The notes below the pieces were generated by a model that did no database searches, was not told the DNA's origin, and saw only the letters and a program-made list of their open reading frames with translations. Shown piece by piece: positions 19,570-29,652 of a stretch of 64,000 bases of DNA; the first letter of the stretch is position 1; the number at the start of each line of letters is the position of its first letter. A program made the position numbers and the translations under genes. Source of the stretch: Ostreococcus lucimarinus CCE9901 (taxonomy: Eukaryota > Chlorophyta > Mamiellophyceae > Mamiellales > Bathycoccaceae). The stretch is taken from the NCBI RefSeq assembly GCF_000092065.1, contig NC_009360.1:496001-560000 (forward strand), given 5' to 3'.

Positions 19570-21681
19570 CTACCTTTTCTTCTTCTTCGTGACGCGAGAT
19601 TGCTTGCTCGCGAGCTTTGCGCGCTGCTTGGGCTTCGCACTCGAGGCGCGCGCGGTCTTTTTGCCGTTCTTCGCGTTGCCGGCGCCGCGCTCGCGAAACG
19701 CGCGCTGCTCGTCGGCGGCGCGGCGACGCTTGGCGCTCGGTGACGCCGGGGTGCCTCCGTAGCCGCGGTGGCCGTCGGAGGCCCACGCGCTAGCACCACG
19801 AGGACGTTTATTGTTACCGTTGCGCGGATCGTCGGTCCAATCGGATTTGTTCGGCGAGAAGCTGTTTTTCGCGTTCGCTTTGCGGAAATACTGATGGTTG
19901 TTCCGCCCGCTCCCCGAGGGCGAGGATTCGCGGCGGACCATAGTGTTCTGGCGAACCTTGATGAGTTGACCGCTCTTTGGGAACGCACCGAAACTGTTTC
20001 TAGGCGGTGGCGCGGCGACCTCGGAGAGTAACGAGAGCTCGCCGCTCACCGAGATGTGCTCCGCGGCGAGTCTAAACAGGTTCTGAACCTCTTTGAATCG
20101 ATACGCCGCCGCGGTAAAGCAACGCAGTCGCTCCTGCGGATCTTCTGCCATGATGTACGGCCGCGTCCCAAACGGTGGACCGGGGAGTTCCGCGGCGGAC
20201 ATCACGCCCGATTCGCGACCGGCGGCGACGGCGTTTGTTCTGTAATCAAACACAGAGCCGAATCGCCGGAGAAAACCGAGTAAGAGCTCGCCCAACAAAC
20301 CGGCTTTATTTACAGCTACCACTGAACCCGTTTGTTTCAAGTGCGAAACCACAAGCGACACGAGCAAGTAGCCCCCACACCCTCCAGTCGCGGCGTCGTT
20401 CAAGTGATGCGTGCTAAGAAGGCGCTTCAAGTAAAAGACCAATGGTTTCAACGCCGTGTACGTCTCGACTTGTTCGCGAATCCAGTACACGGCTTCGAGG
20501 CCGTTTGAAGTTCCTAAGGACAGATCCACGGCGATATATGGCGGCACAGCACTTTTCATTTTAATGATCGGAACCTTCGCCGAGGCGATGATCTCCGCTC
20601 GCGACACAGCGTTCACCTTGCGCAAGAATCGAGCCATTTTTCGCAAGTGGCCGACGATTTCGTCGCGTTCGCTTCGTGTAAACCCACCACCGCCGCCCTT
20701 GCGCGACTGCGGACCGACGCCGAGTAAAACTAAATCTAGATCGGCTCCTGCGAGCGCCAGCCCCGTGGCGCCGCTCCCGAATACGTGCAGAGAGCAATCT
20801 TTGTGATTAGCGTAATGTCGAGCGATGGCGGATTGAATGGCGTCGAAACACTGTTGTCGACGACTCGCTTCGTGCGTAGACATCTCGCTATGCTTCACGA
20901 AATCAATCACTTGCGAATGCAAAGAATCATCGCCGACGACTCGATCGCTCTCGATGTTGTTGAGCTCAGTCTCCTCGACGTTGAACGAAAAGTTATGATC
21001 GTCTTCCTCATCCGTGTATTCGTCGAATGAATCGTCGAAATGATCGTCTTCGGCATCGCTTTCATCGATCGTGTTGTCCTCGGCGCTCACGGAACCATCG
21101 CAACGCGCATCGCTCGCGCTTTCTTCGCTCGTCGCCGCACTCGCGGACGTCTCGATCCCGTTCATCTCGCGCATCGCGTCCGCCACGCCCTTGGCGAGCG
21201 TAAATTTCCTTTTAAACACCAACCGCTCCCTTTGACTCGACGGCAAGCGCTCTTCGCTCTTCGTTTCCACCACCCCTCGTCGCTGTAAATCACGCAGCGT
21301 CTCCAGAACCTCTGACTCAAAATCTACCGCCGTCCCCGTCGCCGCCTTTGTCTCCTCGTCCCAATTCGCCGCCCCCGCGCGAAGCGTCCCCACCAACGTC
21401 TGCGCGTCGCACGCCGTCGGCGCCGCTCGACTCATCGCCTCCACCACCAACTCCCGCCATCGCACGCGTCGATCCTCGTCGTCGTGCCTCTCCCTCCCGC
21501 GTCCCGTCGTCGTCGCCGCGCTCGTCGTCGCCGCGCTCCTCGTCGTCCCGCGCGCGTCGCCCGCCCCTCGCCCGCCGCGTCCGCCTCCCGCGCGCGCCGC
21601 CGTCGCCGGCGTCCCCCGCGACGTCGACGACGCGCCCCACCTCGCGGCGCGTCGCTCTTTCCTTCGCCTCGACGCGCTCAT
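19570..21681 (-). CDS. Trf4/PAPD5-type non-canonical poly(A) polymerase
   Basis: 703 aa. The DNA polymerase beta-type nucleotidyltransferase core contains FGSGATGL (301-308), the two metal-binding aspartates in ADLDL (313-317) and the third Asp in IAVDLSLG (D386). The PAP-associated region has YLKRLLSTHHLNDAATGGCGGYLL, the usual Trf4/5 signature. Family members oligoadenylate aberrant nuclear RNAs for exosome decay as part of TRAMP. The acidic region at 200-250, the Gly/Arg-rich start and the Lys/Arg-rich tail (RVTKKKKR at the end) fit nuclear RNA binding. A winged-helix-like segment may precede the catalytic core (about 75-140). Confidence 0.88.
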   Translation of the reverse strand: MSASRRRKERRAARWGASSTSRGTPATAARAGGGRGGRGAGDARGTTRSAATTSAATTTGRGRERHDDEDRRVRWRELVVEAMSRAAPTACDAQTLVGTLRAGAANWDEETKAATGTAVDFESEVLETLRDLQRRGVVETKSEERLPSSQRERLVFKRKFTLAKGVADAMREMNGIETSASAATSEESASDARCDGSVSAEDNTIDESDAEDDHFDDSFDEYTDEEDDHNFSFNVEETELNNIESDRVVGDDSLHSQVIDFVKHSEMSTHEASRRQQCFDAIQSAIARHYANHKDCSLHVFGSGATGLALAGADLDLVLLGVGPQSRKGGGGGFTRSERDEIVGHLRKMARFLRKVNAVSRAEIIASAKVPIIKMKSAVPPYIAVDLSLGTSNGLEAVYWIREQVETYTALKPLVFYLKRLLSTHHLNDAATGGCGGYLLVSLVVSHLKQTGSVVAVNKAGLLGELLLGFLRRFGSVFDYRTNAVAAGRESGVMSAAELPGPPFGTRPYIMAEDPQERLRCFTAAAYRFKEVQNLFRLAAEHISVSGELSLLSEVAAPPPRNSFGAFPKSGQLIKVRQNTMVRRESSPSGSGRNNHQYFRKANAKNSFSPNKSDWTDDPRNGNNKRPRGASAWASDGHRGYGGTPASPSAKRRRAADEQRAFRERGAGNAKNGKKTARASSAKPKQRAKLASKQSRVTKKKKR

Positions 21682-22043
21682 CGCTTTCCGTCGTCCGTCG
21701 CGTCAATCGACCTCGGCGGCGCGCGTCGCGTCGACGCGCGCCCGGCGCGCTCGCGCGCGCGCGCGCGCGGCGTCGACCGGTCGAGGCGCGACCGCGCGCG
21801 CGTCGTCGCGTCGCGTCGGTCGTTCGCGTCGCGCGCGCGCGTGTGGCGCGCCGACCGACGCGACGCGCCGAGACTCGACTCGACGGCGCGCGACGCGCGC
21901 GTTCGCCGCACACGCGCGCGCGGCGGCGCGGCGACGACGCGAGCGGCGACCGCGCGAGCGTCGACGCGCGCTCGGAGCGCGCCGCTCGCGGCGTGAAACG
22001 CCGATCGCGCGCGCGCGGGACGTCGAACGCGCGGGTGGATAAA
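21682..22043. other. CpG-rich divergent promoter region
   Basis: 362 bp between the poly(A) polymerase start (minus) and the starch synthase start (plus). It is almost entirely CG dinucleotide runs and frames are open on both strands, but no domain is encoded. No TATA-like element is evident; an AT-rich GGATAAA immediately precedes the starch synthase ATG. Confidence 0.6.
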
Positions 22044-25000
22044 ATGCGCGCGACGACGCGCGCGGACGCGCGCGACGCGCGCCTCGCGACGGCGCGCGCT
22101 CGAGAGGGACTCGCGCGCGCGCGTCGACGCGCGCGCCCCTCGCGCGCGCGCGCGTCGACGCGGACGCGCGCGAGGGCGGCGGTGGAGGGCGACGCGGGCG
22201 AGGACGTCGCGGCGCGAGCGCGCGAGGCGAGACGACGCGCGGAGGCGCGCGCGGAGGCGCGATTGGCGGAGACGTGGGCGCGGCGCGAGGGCGAGAGAGA
22301 CGCGCGGGCGGACGCCGCTGAAGCGCGGGATGGCGCGCTGTCGGAGCTGGAGTCGGCGCGCGAGGCGTTGAGGCGCGCGCGCGAGGACAAGGAAATCGTC
22401 GAGGCGACGTTGGCGCGGACGCGCGAGGACTCGGCGCGGCGCGCGGATGCGGCCGCGACGGAAACGGAAACGCTGCGACGCGAGCTCGAGAAGGTGCTGG
22501 ACGCGCTCGACGGCGAGAAAAAGGAAAAGGCGCTCGTCGAAGAGCGCTTCGCGAGCGAGCGCGAGCGCTTGTCCGACGAGGCGGTCGACGAAGCGAAGCG
22601 CCTCCAAGCGAAGCTTGACGATGCATCCGTCGCAATTGAGCGAGCGACGCAGGCGAGGGACGCCATTAAAGAGCAGATGGCTGACGCTGTGGCTAGCAAC
22701 GCTGCGACAAAGGACGAGACGCTCCAGTTGAAGAAACAACTTGACGACGCAGTTCATGCGCTATCGGATGCCATCATTGAAAAGTCAAGCGCGGAGTCGA
22801 AAATCGCGGAGACGGAGGCCCGAAACCAGGAGTTGGAGAAGGCCAAGGCGTCGATGGTGTCCAAAGCGGAGCTGGATTGCGTGAAAAATGAACTCAAACA
22901 AGCCACACTCGGTCGCACCGCAGCGGTTGAAGACTCGGAACGGCTCGCAGACATGCTCCAAGCAGCAAAACGCGAGCTGGAAATACTTGCGCTTGACAAA
23001 AAAAACCTGCAGCAGGAGCTCGCAGAGGCAGTGGCGAAGCCGCCGCAGGTCTCCGCGGGGGACATTGAGTTGTTTGAACAGCTTGTGGCGTCGCAAAAAG
23101 AAGAACTCGCCACGCTCCGCGATCTCGCGGACACGTCTATGGCGAAAGTGAACGAGTTGGAGGAGGAAATCGACCGACTTTTGGACCAACTGGAAGAGCG
23201 CGACGCCGAGCTCGAAGAAAAGAACCGTGCCACGACGTCGCCACCAGGGCTGATTGAGTCCCCCATCGTGGTCACAGATGGAGTCGTCGTCAACCAAGAA
23301 GCGAGATCCTACGCGGATCTGGTTGAAGAAACCGTTCGAGCGCAATTGATGGACACTATTGAGGTGGAAGCCACGAGTTATATCGACGAGCAAGATAAAC
23401 GTTTGGTGGAACAAGCGTCGGGTGACGCGCGGAAAACAACTGATGGAGTGTATTACTTTGTCGGCGACGTCCGACCTTCAACACGAGTTCGCCTGATATA
23501 TAATCGCGAAACCACATCTCGAATGTCGCGCGATGGTCAAGTATTTGCACACGTTGGATTCAACGGATGGAGTCTGGGTGTGTCCAAAAAAATTGGCATG
23601 ACTCCACTGGCGCACGACGCCAAAGAGCGCGATATCGATCACAGAGTACGCGACCAAGGGAGCTGGTGGATCTGCGAAGTTGAAATTCCACCAGGCGCGA
23701 GCACGGTTGAGTTTGTGTTTAGCGACGCCAACGGTTTTTACGATAACAATAGCGGCAAAGATTACCACTGCCCGGTTGATGTTGAGAATTTACCGCGTGA
23801 ACACAGAATCTCAGCCCGGATCAAAGCGGAGACGGAGCGACGTCGAGACGCGATTGAAAAGTGCGCTAAGAGAGCTGGCAAACGCGCAGCACGCCATGCA
23901 GAAATGCGCGCCACTGCGTTAGTACGAGCAAGTGAGGGGGCAGCACTGATGCGTGTGCACACTGTGCCGTATCAAGGGAAAGCGGGCGGTGAAATGACGA
24001 TCGTTTATCGCGCCGAAGGCGGTCCACTGGGAGATGCACAGAATATCTTCTGCGAGGGCTCGTGGAATAGATGGAACCACGGCGCTTCGTTCGGCCCTAG
24101 TGTCATGCAGCGCGGTGACACCCCGGGGACGCTGGAACTTACAGTGAATGTGCCCGCGGATGCGCACGTCATGGATTTTAAGTTCCTCAACGAAGACGTC
24201 GCATCGCCGCAAACGAGATATGATTCCAACAACGGTGCGGACTACCACGCACCGGTGACTGGTGGCTCAGGAGCGGCTCCGAAGTTGAACGTCGTCCACA
24301 TCGCAGTCGAGATGGCGCCCATTTGCAAAGTTGGCGGCATGGGTGACGTCGTCACCGCCCTCGCGCGTGCGACTCAAGAAGACGGGCACAACGTCGAGGT
24401 CATAGTGCCGCACTACGATTGCATGCTCTTCGATGCGGTGGATGGTTACCATCGCGCTGGCAGCTGCGTTCACCACGATGTTCAAGTTGACGTGTTTAAA
24501 GGATGGGTTGAAGACGTTCCAGTGACGCTACTTCGTCCCAAAAATGGACATTTTGACGTCGGTTGTATATACGGACGCCACGACGATCACGTGAGGTTTG
24601 GCTTTTTCACTGAAGCAGCGTTGACGTGGATGCGATCAAAGAATAAAGAGGTTGATATCATTCACGCGCACGACTGGCAGACCGCACCCGCGACCTGGGG
24701 TAATTATCCAAACGCAGCGACGGCGCTCACGCTTCACAATTTACAGTTTGGAGTCGACCTGATACGCCGTGGAATGGAGTCATGCGACATTGCAACCACG
24801 GTGAGTCCGACGTACGCCGACGAGGTGCGTTCACACCACGCCGTCGCGCCGTCGCAGGACAAATTCGTTGGGATACGAAACGGTATCGATACCGACATTT
24901 GGAACCCATCAGCAGATGAATTCTTGCCGTTAGTGTACGACTCCTCTAACGCGATTGCGGGCAAGGCGGCAGCGGCGGCCGAGCTGTGCAGGCGACTCGG

Positions 25001-25631
25001 TATCCAGCACCCCGAAGGCGCGCCAATCGTTGGTGTCGTTTCACGACTTACGGCGCAAAAGGGAATACATCTCATCAAGCACGCGTGTCATCGCGCGCTT
25101 GAGCGCGGTGCAACGTTTGTTCTGCTAGGAAGCGCGCCTGATCCGGCGCATCAACACGAGTTCAACGCTCTCGCGGACGAGATGAAGCGCAAGTATCCAG
25201 GACGAAGCTGCTTTATGTTCAAGTACGACGAGCCGCTGTCGCACTTGATTTATGCCGGCTGTGATTTCCTTCTCGTGCCATCAATGTTCGAGCCGTGTGG
25301 GTTGACACAAATGATCGCCATGCGTTACGGCACTGTCCCAGTGGTTCGCCGAACCGGCGGCTTGCGCGACACCGTCTTCGACGTCGAAAACGACGGCGAG
25401 CGGAGCGCAATGACCGGAGTTCCCCTAAATGGTTTTGTTTTCGACGGCACCGAAACCCCCGATATCGACTACGCGCTTAATCGTGCCTTGGACGCCTTTT
25501 ACGACCGTCCCCGTTGGCAATCGCTCAACCTCGTCGAGCGCACGCTGAATCTAGATTGGTCTTGGTTCGAGCCAGCCAAGCGATACGAAGACCTGTACTG
25601 GGCATCTCTGCGACACAAACGCGGCCGCTAA
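22044..25631 (+). CDS. SSIII: Starch synthase III-type glucosyltransferase with coiled coil and CBM53 modules
   Basis: 1,195 aa. After a basic plastid-transit-like leader comes a long heptad-rich coiled coil (about 70-410). Two starch-binding modules of the CBM25/53 type follow at about 470-578 (with HVGFNGWSLG and DANGFYDNNSGKDYH) and 639-737 (with EGSWNRWNHG and DSNNGADYH). The GT5/GT1 catalytic part starts near 747, with the ADP-glucose-binding KVGGMGD (762-768), HDWQTAP and, in the C-terminal domain, SRLTAQKG and MFEPCGLTQ. It should elongate alpha-1,4-glucans from ADP-glucose in the plastid. The KxGGM variant and only two visible CBMs differ from typical plant SSIII, which has KVGGL and three CBMs. 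The ATG at 22044 follows an A-rich context. Confidence 0.92.
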   Translation: MRATTRADARDARLATARAREGLARARRRARPSRARASTRTRARAAVEGDAGEDVAARAREARRRAEARAEARLAETWARREGERDARADAAEARDGALSELESAREALRRAREDKEIVEATLARTREDSARRADAAATETETLRRELEKVLDALDGEKKEKALVEERFASERERLSDEAVDEAKRLQAKLDDASVAIERATQARDAIKEQMADAVASNAATKDETLQLKKQLDDAVHALSDAIIEKSSAESKIAETEARNQELEKAKASMVSKAELDCVKNELKQATLGRTAAVEDSERLADMLQAAKRELEILALDKKNLQQELAEAVAKPPQVSAGDIELFEQLVASQKEELATLRDLADTSMAKVNELEEEIDRLLDQLEERDAELEEKNRATTSPPGLIESPIVVTDGVVVNQEARSYADLVEETVRAQLMDTIEVEATSYIDEQDKRLVEQASGDARKTTDGVYYFVGDVRPSTRVRLIYNRETTSRMSRDGQVFAHVGFNGWSLGVSKKIGMTPLAHDAKERDIDHRVRDQGSWWICEVEIPPGASTVEFVFSDANGFYDNNSGKDYHCPVDVENLPREHRISARIKAETERRRDAIEKCAKRAGKRAARHAEMRATALVRASEGAALMRVHTVPYQGKAGGEMTIVYRAEGGPLGDAQNIFCEGSWNRWNHGASFGPSVMQRGDTPGTLELTVNVPADAHVMDFKFLNEDVASPQTRYDSNNGADYHAPVTGGSGAAPKLNVVHIAVEMAPICKVGGMGDVVTALARATQEDGHNVEVIVPHYDCMLFDAVDGYHRAGSCVHHDVQVDVFKGWVEDVPVTLLRPKNGHFDVGCIYGRHDDHVRFGFFTEAALTWMRSKNKEVDIIHAHDWQTAPATWGNYPNAATALTLHNLQFGVDLIRRGMESCDIATTVSPTYADEVRSHHAVAPSQDKFVGIRNGIDTDIWNPSADEFLPLVYDSSNAIAGKAAAAAELCRRLGIQHPEGAPIVGVVSRLTAQKGIHLIKHACHRALERGATFVLLGSAPDPAHQHEFNALADEMKRKYPGRSCFMFKYDEPLSHLIYAGCDFLLVPSMFEPCGLTQMIAMRYGTVPVVRRTGGLRDTVFDVENDGERSAMTGVPLNGFVFDGTETPDIDYALNRALDAFYDRPRWQSLNLVERTLNLDWSWFEPAKRYEDLYWASLRHKRGR

Positions 25632-25764
25632 TACTCGCCGTCATTATAATACGAAATAATACGAAATGTACCATTGAAACCATTAGAACCGTTCTACGTC
25701 ACAGCGCGGGAAGTGCGGCACGCGCCGCTGCACTATCCCCACAGCGCGCCGCGGATCTGTGAAA

Positions 25765-26592
25765 ATGCCCTTGATTTACGCCTTCGTCGCTCGTCGAACG
25801 ACCGTGCTCGCGGAGTTTACGAACTACAGCGGGAACTTTAGCACGATCGCGATCCAGGTGAGCGCGCGAGCGAACGATGCGCGACGCGCGCGCGATACCG
25901 TCGCGAGGGGGTCGAACGAGGGCGATGCCCAGTGCGCGTGTGCGCGAATTTCATCGCGTGCGCGCGCGCGATGACGGTGCGAACGCGACGCGAACGCGAG
26001 ACTGATGACGGCGTTGATGGTTTCGCGCGCTACGTAGGCGTTGGAGAAGCTTTCAGACGATAACACGCGATTTACGTACACGGCGGATGGGCACACGTTC
26101 AACTACGTCGTCGAAAACGGGTTCACGTATCTCGTCGTGGCCGACTCAGAGCTCGGACGCCACGTCCCATTCGCGTGCTTGGATCGGATCAAGTCCGAGT
26201 TCACGCGCGATCATGCGTCGGAGGCGCAGGATGCCATCGCGCACTCGCTGAATAAATCGTTCGCGCCGAGGTTGAAGGAACACTTGGAGTTTTGCTCGGC
26301 GAACCCAGAGGCGGTGAGTAAAGTGAGCGCGGTGCAGCAACAGGTGAGTCAAGTGAAGGAAATCATGATGGATAACATCGAGAAGGTGCTCGATAGAGGG
26401 GAGAAGATTGAGTTGTTGGTCGATAAAAGCGACGCGTTGCGGTTCGAAGCTGCGAATTTTCACAAGACGGGAAGAGCGTTGAGACGGAATTTGTGGTGCC
26501 AGAACATGAAGATCAAAGTTGCTTTTGGCTTGATCATCTTCGCGCTCCTATTGACGCTCATTTTTACTCTATGCGGGAAGAAGTGTCGTTGA
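25765..26592 (+). CDS. VAMP7: R-SNARE of the VAMP7/VAMP72 longin type (two exons)
   Basis: Exons 25765-25857 and 26038-26592 give 215 aa. The longin domain (about 1-120) begins MPLIYAFVARRTTVLAEF in exon 1 and continues ALEKLSDDNTRFTY, DGHTFNYVVENGF in exon 2. The SNARE motif follows (about 125-185), with the zero-layer Arg in ENIEKVLDRGEK-like sequence (IEKVLDRGEKIELLVDK). A C-terminal membrane anchor (about 190-210) ends CGKKCR. It mediates fusion of vesicles with plasma membrane or endosomal compartments. The pairing with plant VAMP72 proteins is very clear across the splice join. Confidence 0.94.
25858..26037 (+). other. Intron in the VAMP7 gene
   Basis: Donor GTGAGC, acceptor ACGTAG, phase 0, 180 bp. 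The best branch candidate is ACTGAT at 26001-26006, 32 nt before the acceptor, one base off the ACTGAC seen in the other introns. Confidence 0.9.
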
Positions 26593-26690
26593 TGAAGTGA
26601 CGATTTTAGTGCTCTCGCCATCTGGTGTAAACGCTTTGTAAAATCATCCATTTCAAACGCAAACAAAAGTACACGCGTGCTAGCAACTTA

Positions 26691-28721
26691 CTACTCATCG
26701 TCGAACTTCAAAGCTTCACGAACGTCTTTCGTAGACGCTCGTCTGAAATCGAGCGACCCTCTACGACTTTTTCGATTCTCAGCTTTGGCGTGCGCCTCCT
26801 TCGCGTCACGCAAAAGTTCACGATGCCATACTTCCATTCTAAATAAAATTTCTCCAGCTCGTGTGGACGAGCAGAAACACAGCGGTTGCCCGTCCATGAT
26901 TTTAATCAAGTTGAAAGTTCCGACCCCGAGGTCTATTTTGTACGACAGGAAGTTGATTTGCGACTGCCAGAAACCAAAAGTCCACACGCGTTCGGTGTCG
27001 AACATCGGCATGTCGGCGAGCCCTTTCTTGCTCTTTCGCAACAGCGCCTTTAAGATTTTCTGTCGTCTGCTTGGGCTCGTACCCGGGGGAAATATGTCGG
27101 ACCTAGCGTCGACGTTTTCGATGATTGAGCCTTCGATATCTTGCACGTCGCCCTCGTATTCGCAACTCATCGCCTGCGCTGCGAGCGCTATGGGTGCCAA
27201 CATGAAGGGGCGCTCGTCCGTCGGCATGGAGAGTTCGATGCCCCATTTCTCACCGAATCCGCGCACGACGCGCGCGCACAGCGCCAACAACCAGCGAGAC
27301 GGGAGGTTTTGCAACGGGCGCGATAAACACTGACCGATGACACAGTCGTTCATGGCGATCGGACGCTTGAACTTGCCCTGTATGGCGAGTTGAATCGTTC
27401 GCGCCTTGCCCTCAAAAATCTCAGGTGGCGTGTTTTCCAAACCACGCAAGTACACAATCATTCTGCCTTTGAAGATATCTGAATCGATTTCGAACGGCAC
27501 TTGCGCGCGAATCATACTGTCTGGAAGCTGATCCTCTTGCGTGATGGCTTGTGAATCCGCTGGCGTGAACCGAAGAGCGCACGGCGAGTCAGGCCACCTG
27601 GCCGGATCGACGCACGGCGGCGGTCCCGCTCTGTCTTCCGGACGGGTCGATTTTCGCTGCATGTTTATCAGCCGCGACGCCGTGCGCTGAATCGAAATCG
27701 CTGATGCTTGCAGAAATGAGGGCGTTCGCTCGAGGTTGATTTCTCCGCCATCATGAAGCGTCGATCGATGTTTCGCCGGCGAATCATCGACAAACGCGTT
27801 CAAGCCCGATTCGGACGACTGTCGCTTTGTGGTGCCCTCGAAGACTGATTGACGAGTCAAATCTGCCACGTAAAAGAACCCCAGTAGACTCGAAATCCCG
27901 ACCGCCACGGCCGCACAGGCTGCGATGACCATCAAAAGTGAATCTAACGACATTCGAACCCCAACGAACGACGTGAGCGCCATCGCATCCGTCTTAAAAA
28001 AAGGCAAAATAGCGTACGCGATGAGCGCCACGACGCTCGCGCGCAACACGCTCAACTCCATTTTCAACGCCGACATCACGTCTTCGACTCTTTCCATCGC
28101 CGACGCGTGTTCACTCGACAGCGCCTCCACCGCTGCCGTGTGCCTATCCACCACCGTCCGCACATTCTTCATCCGCGATTCCATCGCGAGCATCTCCGTC
28201 GACACGTAATACCTCGCCGCCGATATTCCCGGTCCAACCCCCAAATGATAGCTATACAAGTGTGACCGCTTTTCAAACTTGATCTTCGCCGACTTCGTCA
28301 CCCCTACGATCAACTTCGCCGCCATGAGTTCGTTTCCGAGTCTCACCGCCGCGTCGCTGTCCCGCACCGTCCGACTCGCCACGAGCCACTGCACCGCCTC
28401 GCGTCCCGTGAAGCAATTTCTATGTTTGGTAAATCTTCTTCTGTGCTTACCCCCGCCCAGCGACTTTCGCATCTTCACCACGACGTCGAACAATTCATTT
28501 TCGCGCTCGAGCGCGCTCAGCGCGTCGAGCGATCGCGCGTTCGAGTCGAGAAACGCGGCGTCGGCGTCGGCATCTCGCGCGTCGTTGAATTCAGAAAATT
28601 CACTCTCGAGGTCGTCGTCGAGCGTCATGCTGATCACGCTGTCGGTCTCGATCGCGTCCACGGACGCGCGCGCGACGTGCGTCGAGGTCGCGTGCGGCGC
28701 GGCGTCGTTCGCAGCGCGCAT
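26691..28721 (-). CDS. DEP-domain, two-helix membrane protein with DUF1769 region
   Basis: 676 aa with an unusual order. A DEP domain lies at about 80-165 (RRFTKHRNCFTGREAVQWLV). A coiled segment follows, then two probable transmembrane helices at about 240-260 and 275-305. After a low-complexity linker with Arg/Ser-rich motifs, residues 395-640 resemble the DUF1769 family known mainly from fungi (DIFKGRMIVYLRGLEN, IQLAIQGKFKRP, then DCVIGQCLSRPLQNLP). DEP domains usually bind membranes or GPCR/G-protein partners; the function of DUF1769 is unknown. The DUF1769 match is by eye and should be confirmed with a profile search. Convergent with VAMP7, 98 bp apart. Confidence 0.75.
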   Translation of the reverse strand: MRAANDAAPHATSTHVARASVDAIETDSVISMTLDDDLESEFSEFNDARDADADAAFLDSNARSLDALSALERENELFDVVVKMRKSLGGGKHRRRFTKHRNCFTGREAVQWLVASRTVRDSDAAVRLGNELMAAKLIVGVTKSAKIKFEKRSHLYSYHLGVGPGISAARYYVSTEMLAMESRMKNVRTVVDRHTAAVEALSSEHASAMERVEDVMSALKMELSVLRASVVALIAYAILPFFKTDAMALTSFVGVRMSLDSLLMVIAACAAVAVGISSLLGFFYVADLTRQSVFEGTTKRQSSESGLNAFVDDSPAKHRSTLHDGGEINLERTPSFLQASAISIQRTASRLINMQRKSTRPEDRAGPPPCVDPARWPDSPCALRFTPADSQAITQEDQLPDSMIRAQVPFEIDSDIFKGRMIVYLRGLENTPPEIFEGKARTIQLAIQGKFKRPIAMNDCVIGQCLSRPLQNLPSRWLLALCARVVRGFGEKWGIELSMPTDERPFMLAPIALAAQAMSCEYEGDVQDIEGSIIENVDARSDIFPPGTSPSRRQKILKALLRKSKKGLADMPMFDTERVWTFGFWQSQINFLSYKIDLGVGTFNLIKIMDGQPLCFCSSTRAGEILFRMEVWHRELLRDAKEAHAKAENRKSRRGSLDFRRASTKDVREALKFDDE

Positions 28722-28958
28722 CGCGCGACCGAACGGGCGGCGCCGAGGCGCGGCGGAGTCGCGCTCTGACGACCGGGCGAGCGAAGCGCGAACTCGAAAT
28801 CGACGCGAGTCCTCTCGACGATATTATTAAACGCGCGCGCGATTACTGGGATGTACTTACTGAGGTGTCGTGATCGGGTGTGGTGCGCGCGCCGCGCGCG
28901 CGACAGCCGCGGCTGACTCGCCGCGGCGCTCTCGCGAAGACGTTCGCGCCGAATTCGC

Positions 28959-29615
28959 TCAATCCATATCCATGTCGACGACGTCCGCCGCCGCCGCGTC
29001 CATCATCCCCGCCTGATCGATCGTCGCGTCGATCGGCGCCTCGACGTTCGCGCTCGCGTCTTCCGCCGCGGACGCGCCCCACGCCGCCGCCGCCGCCGCC
29101 GCCTTCATCTCCTCCGTCACCGCATCGACGTCCGTCCCGTCCGACCCCGTCGCGCGCACCGCGGACATGTCGAACGCCACGCTCGCGTCTTCTTTCCCCA
29201 GCGCGCCGTCGCCCGCGGCTTTCGCGCGCTTCGACGGCGTCGCGCCCGTCGCCGCGTCCTCGAGCGGCTTTTCGATCTCGTCGCGCAGCGTGTCCTGAAA
29301 CTCGCGCGACACGTCCTGCAGCTCGCGAATCGTGGGCTGGAACTCGCGCAGCGTCGCGCCGAGCTGCTTGGCGATGTCCGCCAGCCCCTTGGGGCCGAAC
29401 ACGAGCAGCGAGACGACGCCGATGACGAGCGCCTCGGGCGCGCCCACGCCGAAGAGAGAATTCGCGCGCTGAAGCGCACCGCGCCGACGCGCGTCGCGCG
29501 CCGCCAGCGGCGTCGCGCGCGCGGCGCCTTTGCGCGCGCCGCGCGCCGCGCCGGCGCGCCGCAGCGCGACCGGCGGCGTCGTTCGCATCGTCGCGAACGC
29601 CATCGCGCGCGCCAT
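28959..29615 (-). CDS. HCF106: Twin-arginine translocase subunit HCF106/TatB (plastid)
   Basis: 218 aa. After a basic, Ala-rich transit peptide of about 55 residues comes the single TatA/B membrane helix and amphipathic helix: FGVGAPEALVIGVVSLLVFG, then PKGLADIAKQLGATL and FQPTIRELQDVSREFQ. The last part closely resembles plant HCF106 (TatB) rather than Tha4. It works with TatC and Tha4 to move folded twin-arginine proteins into the thylakoid lumen. The C-terminus is acidic with Ala/Asp runs. The ATG at 29615 is 37 bp from the divergent lipase ATG at 29653; an in-frame ATG at 29654 is an alternative. Confidence 0.92.
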   Translation of the reverse strand: MARAMAFATMRTTPPVALRRAGAARGARKGAARATPLAARDARRRGALQRANSLFGVGAPEALVIGVVSLLVFGPKGLADIAKQLGATLREFQPTIRELQDVSREFQDTLRDEIEKPLEDAATGATPSKRAKAAGDGALGKEDASVAFDMSAVRATGSDGTDVDAVTEEMKAAAAAAAWGASAAEDASANVEAPIDATIDQAGMMDAAAADVVDMDMD

Positions 29616-29652
29616 CGAATGCGGCGTCCGAACGCGGCGCGTCGCGTCGCGC

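Noticed and set aside
21317-22757. Long minus-strand frames antisense to the starch synthase 5' region
   Set aside because: Composed of Arg/Ala/Ser runs mirroring the GC-rich coiled-coil codons on the plus strand; no domain.
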